Under the pieces are notes generated by a model, which worked only from the letters and a program-made list of their open reading frames with translations, did no database searches and had not been told where the DNA came from. Shown piece after piece: positions 6,066 to 12,346 of a DNA stretch of 12,346 nucleotides. Origin of the DNA: Flavobacteriales bacterium UBA5933. GTDB lineage: Bacteria; Bacteroidota; Bacteroidia; Flavobacteriales; Weeksellaceae. The DNA lies in the NCBI GenBank assembly GCA_002430925.1, contig DJDD01000126.1, positions 1 to 12,346 of the forward strand. The letters are read 5' to 3'. The stretch's first letter is position 1. The number at the start of each line of letters is the position of its first letter. The position numbers and the translations under genes were made by a program.

Positions 6066-7379
6066 ATGAAGAGATATAAAATTTTTCTCTCTGTAATCCT
6101 TTTAGGTTTTTCTTACTTTTCGCAAGCACAAGAAATTGTTGCTTTAAAAGAAGCTATAAATTACGCTTTACAGAATAAAGCTGATGCAAAAAGAGCTGAT
6201 TTGGCTATAAAGAAAGCTGAGTATAAAATCAATGAAGCAAGATCAGGTGCATTACCTCAGGTTAATGCAAATACTGGATTACAATATAATCCAATTATTC
6301 AAGAAACAGCTTTAACAATGCAAGGTCAAACCATTGTTATAAAAATGGGACAGCCTTGGAATTCAAATTTAGGTGTTACTGTAAATCAAACTTTATTTGA
6401 TCAACGTGTCTTTACAGGTCTTAAAGCTGCTAAATCTACACGAGAATTTTATCAAATTAATGCTGATTTAACTGATGAACAAATTATAGAAAGAGTTGCT
6501 AATGCTTATTACCAAGTTTTTGTACAAGAAGAAAAGTTAAAAACAATTGAGATTAGCTATGGTAATACATCAAAAGTTAGAGATGTTATAAAAAGTTTAG
6601 TAGAAAACGGTTTAGCTAAACAGATAGATTTAGATAGAATTTTAGTACAATTAAATAATATATCTTCAACTAAACAGCAATTAATAAATGCTGTAGATGT
6701 AAACAAGAATGCATTAAAATTTTATATGGGATATCCCATTAATCAACCAATTAATTTAGCAGAAGATAAAATCGAACCAAACCTTGTTTTATTAGAGGAT
6801 CATGTAAATGTAGAAAATAGAACAGAATTTAAAGTTTTATCTAAGCAAAAAGAATTACTAGATTTTGCTAAAGAAGCAGAAAAAGCAAATTTGTATCCTA
6901 CAGTAGGATTAACAGGTAATTATGGTATACAAGGTTTTGGTGTTAATTTTATTACATCAAAAAACTATACTTGGTCAGATTTAGCCTCAGTTGGATTTAA
7001 TGTGAAAATTCCAATTTTTACAGGGGGACTTGTTCGATCAAAAATTAATCAAGCAGAAATTGATCTATTAGACATACAAGAAGAAATAACAGATACTAAA
7101 TTAGGATTAGATTTAGAATATCAAAATGCTAAAGCACAAATAGAAAATACTTTAAAAACAGTTGATATTCAGCAGGAAAATGTATCCATGGCAGAAAAAG
7201 TATTAAATAATACTCAAAATAATTATCAACAAGGATTAGCGAATCTAACAGAAGTTTTGGATGCTGAAAATGCTTTAACTGATTCTCGTAATAATTATTC
7301 TAATGCTTTATTAGAATACAAAATAGCTGAGGTTGCTTTAATAAAAGCTAAAGGAGACTTAAAAACATTAACACAATAA
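6066..7379 (+). CDS. TolC-family outer-membrane efflux channel
   Basis: This 437-residue protein has an N-terminal signal peptide (residues 1-21, FSYFSQA before the likely cut) and no lipoprotein cysteine. It shows the internal duplication of the outer-membrane efflux family: NGLAKQIDLDRILVQL (181-196) and QGLANLTEVLDAENAL (389-404) occupy equivalent places in the two halves. VGFNVKIPIFTGG (309-321) is the common strand before the second helical hairpin. The long alpha-helical stretches rich in Ala, Gln and Asn fit the periplasmic tunnel. Trimers form the exit duct that docks to the RND pump through the adaptor. The start lies 7 nt after the tetR stop and the adaptor gene follows after 23 nt, so it is part of the operon. 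Length is usual for the family. Confidence 0.93.
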   Translation: MKRYKIFLSVILLGFSYFSQAQEIVALKEAINYALQNKADAKRADLAIKKAEYKINEARSGALPQVNANTGLQYNPIIQETALTMQGQTIVIKMGQPWNSNLGVTVNQTLFDQRVFTGLKAAKSTREFYQINADLTDEQIIERVANAYYQVFVQEEKLKTIEISYGNTSKVRDVIKSLVENGLAKQIDLDRILVQLNNISSTKQQLINAVDVNKNALKFYMGYPINQPINLAEDKIEPNLVLLEDHVNVENRTEFKVLSKQKELLDFAKEAEKANLYPTVGLTGNYGIQGFGVNFITSKNYTWSDLASVGFNVKIPIFTGGLVRSKINQAEIDLLDIQEEITDTKLGLDLEYQNAKAQIENTLKTVDIQQENVSMAEKVLNNTQNNYQQGLANLTEVLDAENALTDSRNNYSNALLEYKIAEVALIKAKGDLKTLTQ

Positions 7380-7402
7380 TATATATTCTATAAAATATAA
7401 AA

Positions 7403-8473
7403 ATGAAATCTGTAAAAACTTTACTTTATATATTAATTGCAGCAGGTTTAATAGCTGGTGCAGTTATCATCATCCAAAAAAATAAAGCAAAACAACAAGA
7501 AGAAGTTGCTATTGTAAGTCAAGCTAATGATGAGGTGGTTGTAAAAACAATGAAAGCTAAATATGAAAGTTTAAATTCTGATTATCTAGCCAATGGAACA
7601 TTTGCTCCATCTCAGGAATTAAGTTTAACATCAGAAATGTCTGGAAAAATTGTTCGTGTTTTAGCTCAAGAGGGTGATTATGTTCGTGTAGGACAAACTG
7701 TAGCTACAATTAAAAAAGATGCAATTGAAGTTGATATGTCTCAAGCACAAAATAACCTTCAAAATGCAATTGTTGATAATCAACGTTATGAAAATGCTTT
7801 TAAAACTGGTGGTGTTACAAAACAACAACTAGATAACTCTAGATTGCAATTAAAAAATGCTCGTGCAGCTGTACAAGCACAAGGTATACGTGTAAATGAT
7901 ACAAATGTTAAAGCAACAATTTCTGGAATTATAAATAAAAAATATATAGAACCAGGTTCTATTGTTGGGCCAGGAACACAAATGTATGATATTGTAAATG
8001 TATCTAAATTAAAATTAAAAGTTAATGTTACAGAAAGTGAAATTGTTAACTTAAAAGTAGGAGAAACAATTAAAATTTTAGCAAGTGTATTTCCTGATAA
8101 AGAATTTGTTGGAAAAATATCTTTTATCGCTCCCAAAGCAGATGCTTCTTTAAATTTTCCTTTAGAAATAGAAGTTGCTAATGATTCTGGTTTAAAAGCG
8201 GGAATGTATGGGACTGCAGTTTTTTCTACAAAAGATGATGTGAATGCAGGTAAAAATATGTTGACTATTTCTGCGGATGCATTTGTAAATGGAATTAGCT
8301 CTGGTCAAGTTTTCGTTGTAGAAAATAATACTGTAAAATTAACTAAAGTTGTTGTTGGAAGAACAATAGGAACTAATGTTGAGATTCTTAGTGGATTGAA
8401 AGATGGAACTGAAATTGTTACAAGTGGACAAATTAACCTAAAAGATGGTGCTAAAATAAAAGTTGTAAAATAA
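7403..8473 (+). CDS. RND efflux periplasmic adaptor (membrane fusion protein, HlyD family)
   Basis: This 356-residue protein begins with a single hydrophobic N-terminal segment (residues 7-25) without a lipobox cysteine, so it should be anchored by that helix. The lipoyl or barrel-sandwich half-motif GKIVRVLAQEGDYVRVGQTV is at 81-100. It is followed by a short helical hairpin (about 110-165), then the second lipoyl half with ATISGIINKKYIEPGSIVGP (171-190). Beta-barrel (about 200-275) and membrane-proximal (about 285-356) domains follow. It bridges the TolC-type channel and the RND pump, forming a hexameric sleeve in known systems. The gene stop is 12 nt before the pump start. The short hairpin fits RND adaptors rather than type I secretion adaptors. 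Confidence 0.93.
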   Translation: MKSVKTLLYILIAAGLIAGAVIIIQKNKAKQQEEVAIVSQANDEVVVKTMKAKYESLNSDYLANGTFAPSQELSLTSEMSGKIVRVLAQEGDYVRVGQTVATIKKDAIEVDMSQAQNNLQNAIVDNQRYENAFKTGGVTKQQLDNSRLQLKNARAAVQAQGIRVNDTNVKATISGIINKKYIEPGSIVGPGTQMYDIVNVSKLKLKVNVTESEIVNLKVGETIKILASVFPDKEFVGKISFIAPKADASLNFPLEIEVANDSGLKAGMYGTAVFSTKDDVNAGKNMLTISADAFVNGISSGQVFVVENNTVKLTKVVVGRTIGTNVEILSGLKDGTEIVTSGQINLKDGAKIKVVK

Positions 8474-8485
8474 GATTAATTCGAT

Positions 8486-11400
8486 ATGAAGTTAGCAGAA
8501 ATATCAATTAAACGTCCAACGATGATTATCGTGTTATTCACGATATTGATTTTAGGAGGATTGTTTAGTTATACGCAAATGGGATATGAATTAATCCCAA
8601 AATTTGAAACAAATGTAGTTACAATTTCTACAGTATATCCAGGAGCTTCACCAAACGAGGTAGAAAATTCTGTTACGAAAAAAATTGAGGATGCTGTTGC
8701 AGCATTAGAAAATGTAAAAAAAGTAGAATCAAAATCATACGAAAGTTTATCTGTAGTTTCGGTTACTTTAAATGCCGGAGCTGATGCAGATTTAGCTTTA
8801 AATGATGCTCAACGTAAAATAAATGCAATTGAGAAAGATTTACCAGACGATGTAGATCCTCCGTCTTTAACAAAATTTTCTTTGAGTGATTTACCTATCA
8901 TTACAGCAGGTGTTACTTCAAATAAATTAACTGATAAAGCATTGTATGATTTATTAGATAAAAAAATTGAACCAGTTTTATCTCGTGTAAATGGTGTAGC
9001 TCAAGTGAATCTGATTGGAGGACAAGAAAGAGAAATTCAAGTAAGTTTAGATCCTTTAAAACTAAAAGGATATGGTTTATCTGTTCCTCAGGTACAGCAA
9101 GCTATTTTAACTTCAAATTTAGATTTTCCAACGGGAAGTGTAAAAACACGAGAAAAATCGACAATTATTCGTTTATCAGGGAAATATAAATCGATTGAAG
9201 AATTAAATAACTTAGTAGTTTCATCTAACAATGGAATACAAGTTCGTTTATCAGATGTCGCATTTGTTGAAGATTCTCAAAAAGAAGTAGAAAAAATTGC
9301 GCGTGTTAATCAAAGTTCTGCGATTGTTGTACAAATAGTAAAACAGTCTGATGCAAATGCTGTTGCAGTTTCCGAATTAATGCGAACAACAATAAAAAAA
9401 GTAGAAGAAGATTACAAAACAGAAGGATTAAAAATACAAATAGTTAATGATACTTCAGATTTTACATTGGCTGCGGCTGATCACGTAATTTTTGATTTGG
9501 TTCTAGCTGTTGTTTTGGTTGCTGTGGTAATGCTATTGTTCTTACATAGTATTCGTAATGCCTTTATTGTAATGGTTTCTATTCCAGCATCATTAATTGC
9601 AACATTTATTGGGATGTATTTAATGGGATATACATTAAACTTAATGTCGCTTCTTGGATTGTCGTTAGTTGTTGGTATTCTAGTGGATGATGCAATTGTG
9701 GTTTTAGAAAATATCTATCGTCATATGGAGATGGGAAAATCTAAAATTAGAGCATCTTTTGATGGTGCGTCTGAAATTGGATTTACTGTAACTGCGATTA
9801 CTTTAGTTATTGTTGTTGTATTCTTACCAATTGCAATGAGTACTGGTTTGGTAGCAGATGTTATTGCACAGTTCTGTGTTACAGTTGTTATAGCAACATT
9901 ATTATCTCTTTTATCATCATTTACAATTGTTCCTTGGTTGTCTTCTCGTTTTGGGAAATTAGAACATATTACAGGAAAGAATTTGTTTGAGAAATTTATT
10001 CTTTGGTTTGAGAAACAATTAACAAAATTTACTCATTTTATTTCTAATTTGTTAGAATGGTGTCTAAAAAATACATTTCGTAGAATAGGGGTTTTCATAG
10101 GGGTTTTTGCTCTATTAATTGCTACTGTAGGTATATTAATGAAAGGAAATTACATTGGGGGAGAGTTTTTCCCTAAAACCGATAAAGGTGAATTTTTAGT
10201 ACAATTAGAATTACCAAAAGACGCTACAATAGAACAATCTAATTTCGCAACTCAGAAAGCAGAAAAATTTCTTCGTGGGAAAAAAGAAGTTGTAGATATG
10301 ATTACTACTGTCGGACAAAGTTCTGAAGGTTTTGGAGCTTCTCAAGCAACGGCTTATAAATCAGAAATTGATGTTATTTTAGTAGATAAAACAAAACGTA
10401 CAGATAATTCATTTATCTATGCAGCAAAAATAAAACAAGAACTACAAAAAGAATTAGTCGGAGTTAAAGTAAAAACTGTTCCAGTAGGTTTAATTGGTGC
10501 AGAACAGGCTCCTGTTGCTTTAGTTGTTACTGGACCAAATTTAGAAAGTGCAATGAAATTTGCTGAATTAGCAAAAACTGAATTAGAACAAATAAAAGGT
10601 TCATCAGAAGTTAAATTAACATCAGAAGCAGGTAATCCAGAAATTAATGTACAAGTTGATCGCGATAAAATGGCATCACTTGGACTTAATTTACAAACTG
10701 TCGGTGTAACTATGCAGACTGCATTCTCTGGAAATACAGATGGTAAATACCGTGCTGGTGATTATGAATATGACATTAATATTCAATACAATAATTTTAG
10801 TCGATCAAATATAAATGATGTTCGTAGTTTAATTTTTGTAAACGACAAAGGACAACAAATTAGGTTGGATCAGTTCGCATCAGTTACACAAAGTTCTGGG
10901 CCAAGTTTCTTAGAACGTAGAGATAAAACTCCTTCTGTAACGGTGCAATCACAAGCAGTCGGTCGTACATCAGGTGATATTGTAAAAGAATTTAAAGAAC
11001 GATTAGTTAAAATTGATAGTAAAAAACCAACAGGTGTTTCTTATGTTTGGAGTGGTGATGAAGAAAATCAGTCCGAAGGTTTCGGTACATTAGGTTATGC
11101 TTTATTAGCAGCTATTATATTAGTTTATTTAGTAATGGTAGCTCTGTATGATTCATTTGCGTATCCTTTTGTGGTTCTTTTCTCAATCCCATTATCATTG
11201 ATTGGAGTATTTTTAACATTAGCACTTACAAATAATTCATTAAATGTTTTTACAATTTTAGGAATGATCATGTTGATTGGTTTAGTATGTAAAAATGCCA
11301 TTTTATTGGTTGATTTTACAAACCATAGAAAAGCAGCTGGAGAAAGTACTCATGATGCATTAGTACAAGCCAATCATGCTCGTCTTCGTCCAATTCTTAT

Positions 11401-11662
11401 GACAACTATAGCCATGGTATTTGGTATGATTCCTATTGCTATAGCAAAAGGAGCAGGAGCAGAGATGAATAATGGTTTAGCATGGGTAATTATAGGAGGT
11501 TTAGTTTCTTCCTTATTCCTAACTTTGATTATAGTTCCTGTAGTATATTCACTTTTTGATAGTGCAATTAATAGATTATCAAAAGGAGAAAAAATAGATT
11601 ATGAAGCAGAAATGGTTGCAGATTATGAAGAACGACAAATAAAAGAAGAGTGGGAGCAATAG
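8486..11662 (+). CDS. RND efflux transporter permease (HAE1/AcrB-type)
   Basis: This 1058-residue inner-membrane pump has the duplicated RND layout: one helix near residues 9-30, a large periplasmic domain (about 40-330), helices at about 334-490, a second half-copy starting near 533, another periplasmic domain (about 560-860), and helices at about 868-1027. The proton-relay pair Asp401-Asp402 lies in GILVDDAIVVLENIYRH, and Lys936 in GLVCKNAILLVDF, both in the expected helices 4 and 10. This is the hydrophobe/amphiphile (drug) type rather than the heavy-metal CusA type, because helix 4 carries the DD pair. It exports drugs, bile-like compounds or metabolites using proton motive force. The C-terminal tail after residue 1028 is cytoplasmic and strongly charged. 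It is last in the operon, and a terminator begins 25 bp after the stop. Substrate is unknown. Confidence 0.95.
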   Translation: MKLAEISIKRPTMIIVLFTILILGGLFSYTQMGYELIPKFETNVVTISTVYPGASPNEVENSVTKKIEDAVAALENVKKVESKSYESLSVVSVTLNAGADADLALNDAQRKINAIEKDLPDDVDPPSLTKFSLSDLPIITAGVTSNKLTDKALYDLLDKKIEPVLSRVNGVAQVNLIGGQEREIQVSLDPLKLKGYGLSVPQVQQAILTSNLDFPTGSVKTREKSTIIRLSGKYKSIEELNNLVVSSNNGIQVRLSDVAFVEDSQKEVEKIARVNQSSAIVVQIVKQSDANAVAVSELMRTTIKKVEEDYKTEGLKIQIVNDTSDFTLAAADHVIFDLVLAVVLVAVVMLLFLHSIRNAFIVMVSIPASLIATFIGMYLMGYTLNLMSLLGLSLVVGILVDDAIVVLENIYRHMEMGKSKIRASFDGASEIGFTVTAITLVIVVVFLPIAMSTGLVADVIAQFCVTVVIATLLSLLSSFTIVPWLSSRFGKLEHITGKNLFEKFILWFEKQLTKFTHFISNLLEWCLKNTFRRIGVFIGVFALLIATVGILMKGNYIGGEFFPKTDKGEFLVQLELPKDATIEQSNFATQKAEKFLRGKKEVVDMITTVGQSSEGFGASQATAYKSEIDVILVDKTKRTDNSFIYAAKIKQELQKELVGVKVKTVPVGLIGAEQAPVALVVTGPNLESAMKFAELAKTELEQIKGSSEVKLTSEAGNPEINVQVDRDKMASLGLNLQTVGVTMQTAFSGNTDGKYRAGDYEYDINIQYNNFSRSNINDVRSLIFVNDKGQQIRLDQFASVTQSSGPSFLERRDKTPSVTVQSQAVGRTSGDIVKEFKERLVKIDSKKPTGVSYVWSGDEENQSEGFGTLGYALLAAIILVYLVMVALYDSFAYPFVVLFSIPLSLIGVFLTLALTNNSLNVFTILGMIMLIGLVCKNAILLVDFTNHRKAAGESTHDALVQANHARLRPILMTTIAMVFGMIPIAIAKGAGAEMNNGLAWVIIGGLVSSLFLTLIIVPVVYSLFDSAINRLSKGEKIDYEAEMVADYEERQIKEEWEQ

Positions 11663-11686
11663 ATTCCTTATCTAAATCTTAATAAC

Positions 11687-11730
11687 AAATCCGAAGTTCA
11701 ATATTTATTGTTCTTCGGATTTTTTTTATT
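11687..11730 (+). terminator. Terminator of the efflux operon
   Basis: The arms AAATCCGAAG (11687-11696) and CTTCGGATTT (11713-11722) pair perfectly. An inner 5-bp stem CAATA/TATTG (11699-11703 with 11706-11710) extends the hairpin across a small internal TT/TT bulge. A long T run follows immediately. It lies 25 bp after the pump stop codon. Confidence 0.9.
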
Positions 11731-11734
11731 TTTT

Positions 11735-11827
11735 TGGGCAATCCCTTCGGGTCGCGCTTTTCGTTACAATCTTTTTACTTCGCTAGCACGCTCCGTAAAA
11801 AGGATATCCACTACAATCGCTATTGCG
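11735..11827. repeat. GC-richer flavobacterial-type intergenic palindromic repeat
   Basis: This stretch is clearly richer in G and C than its surroundings. It contains CCCTTCGGG (a small self-complementary hairpin), and CTTTTTAC (11771-11778) pairing with GTAAAAAG (11795-11802) around a loop containing CGCTAGCACGCTCC. The pattern 'CCCTTCGGGTCGCGCTTT ... TACAATC ... AAAGGAT..CC.CTACAATC' resembles a multicopy intergenic repeat I recall from several flavobacterial genomes. No reading frame of note crosses it. Identity as a genome-wide repeat cannot be verified from one copy. Confidence 0.55.
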
Positions 11828-11869
11828 TTAAAAAGTATTTATAAAACTAATAACTGACAATTTAACAAC

Positions 11870-12302
11870 TGTCATTCATAGCCTGTCGAATAATCCTTGA
11901 GTTAATGTGCTCAAGTTCTTCAGTGTTTCAGTTTTTATGTTATTAATTTAGTGATATAACTTATAACTTAAGAATAAGAACTAACAACTTAGAACTCACA
12001 AACTGTCATTCAGAGCCTGTCGAAGAATTTTTAAGCTTAGCAGTGTTCAAGTTCTCCAGTGTTTCAGTTTTTATGTTATTAATTTAGTGATATAACTTAT
12101 ATCTCATAACTCACAACTCATTACTTAGAACTCACGAGATGTCATTCATAGCCTGTCGAATAATCCTTGAGTTAATGTGCTCAAGTTCTTCAGTGTTTCA
12201 GTTTTTATGTTATTAATTTAGTGATATAACTTATAACTTATAACTTAAGACTAATAACTAAGAACTCACAACTCACAACTCAAAACTAACAGCAGATAAC
12301 TG
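11870..12302. repeat. Three-unit composite tandem repeat array (about 135 bp per unit)
   Basis: Three units start with TGTCATTCA at 11870, 12004 and 12140 (spacing 134 and 136 bp). Each has an 85-88 bp core running from TGTCATTCA to TTTAGTGAT, then heptad repeats. Units 1 (11870-11970) and 3 (12140-12240) are identical over 101 bp. Unit 2 differs in its first half, is 2 bp longer, and matches again from CAGTGTTTCAG onward. Units 1 and 3 contain the inverted pair CTTGAG/CTCAAG around an 8-nt loop, which is lost in unit 2. The opening TGTCATTCAgAGCcTGTCGAA resembles a multicopy Bacteroidota intergenic sequence that I recall. The 684 bp from 11663 to the window end hold no convincing gene. They contain only the operon terminator and repeats. 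Confidence 0.85.
12226..12302. repeat. Longest degenerate 7-bp repeat tract (consensus about ataactt/acaactc)
   Basis: From 12226 the sequence reads as eleven consecutive heptads in register: ataactt three times, then aagacta, ataacta, agaactc, acaactc twice, aaaacta, acagcag and ataactg. Most share the core AACT at positions 3-6. Shorter tracts of the same kind follow the other two units (11956-12004 and 12092-12140, seven heptads each), and four heptads precede unit 1 (11843-11870). Confidence 0.8.
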
Positions 12303-12346
12303 AAAAACCCTCTGTTTTCCTACAAAAAAGATAAAAACTGAAAAAA

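Noticed and set aside
7786..8136. Antisense open frame of 116 codons within the adaptor gene
   Set aside because: It lies opposite well-conserved lipoyl and barrel coding sequence. The Cys- and Thr-rich translation has no family features, and there is no promoter.
8486..11662. Heavy-metal (CusA-type) RND pump
   Set aside because: The helix-4 region has the Asp-Asp pair and surrounding residues of the drug-exporting type, and no methionine-rich metal relay is evident.
11870..12302. CRISPR array
   Set aside because: Units are about 135 bp with shared cores and low-complexity heptads between them. There are no unique 30-40 bp spacers, no short conserved repeat, and no cas genes in the window.
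11663..12346. Hidden small gene or non-coding RNA gene in the right-end intergenic region
   Set aside because: No frame has a convincing start, length or composition, and the repeats explain the structure. The CTTGAG/CTCAAG hairpin is short and absent from the middle unit.

Overview
The window looks like chromosomal DNA of a member of the Flavobacteriia (Bacteroidota). It is AT-rich. Its promoters fit the Bacteroidota pattern (TTTG, then TAnnTTTG), with no strong Shine-Dalgarno sequences. It has secreted proteins that begin their mature part with the flavobacterial signature QVGINT, and a flavobacterial-type intergenic repeat. A family such as Weeksellaceae or Flavobacteriaceae is possible, but I cannot assign a genus.

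Layout. Bases 1-144 are the right end of an IS982-family insertion sequence: the last 42 codons of its transposase and a putative terminal repeat. About 33 bp further on is a broken surface-protein gene (178-774). It has a signal peptide, a QVGINT start and the beginning of a C-type-lectin-like domain. It carries two opposite single-base frame changes in A or T runs and then stops early in the lectin domain. Next comes an apparent two-gene unit, a MATE-family exporter (849-2300, TTG start) and a small, very acidic conserved protein (2303-2536), closed by a strong hairpin terminator. A long-chain acyl-CoA synthetase gene (2642-4414) has its own promoter. It converges on a secreted QVGINT protein gene on the minus strand (4451-5347), and the two share a perfectly palindromic bidirectional terminator.

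The divergent region 5348-5479 is the main regulatory node. On the minus side, nine AAT repeats lie between a candidate -33 and -7 element and stretch the spacer to 32 nt, which suggests a promoter that could be switched by repeat-number change. On the plus side, an inverted repeat overlaps the candidate promoter of a four-gene operon: TetR regulator, TolC-type outer-membrane channel, HlyD-type periplasmic adaptor and an RND inner-membrane pump (5480-11662). Together these encode a complete, self-regulated tripartite drug or metabolite efflux system, ended by a good terminator.

The last 684 bp hold no convincing gene. They contain a more GC-rich palindromic repeat of a type I recall from flavobacterial intergenic regions, followed by a three-unit tandem array of about 135 bp per unit. 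Each unit is an 85-88 bp core plus a tract of degenerate 7-bp repeats (xxAACTx). Units 1 and 3 are identical over 101 bp, while the middle one has diverged.

I found no clear sign of an entirely new multi-gene system. The most unusual signals are the possible repeat-controlled promoter and the composite heptad array.
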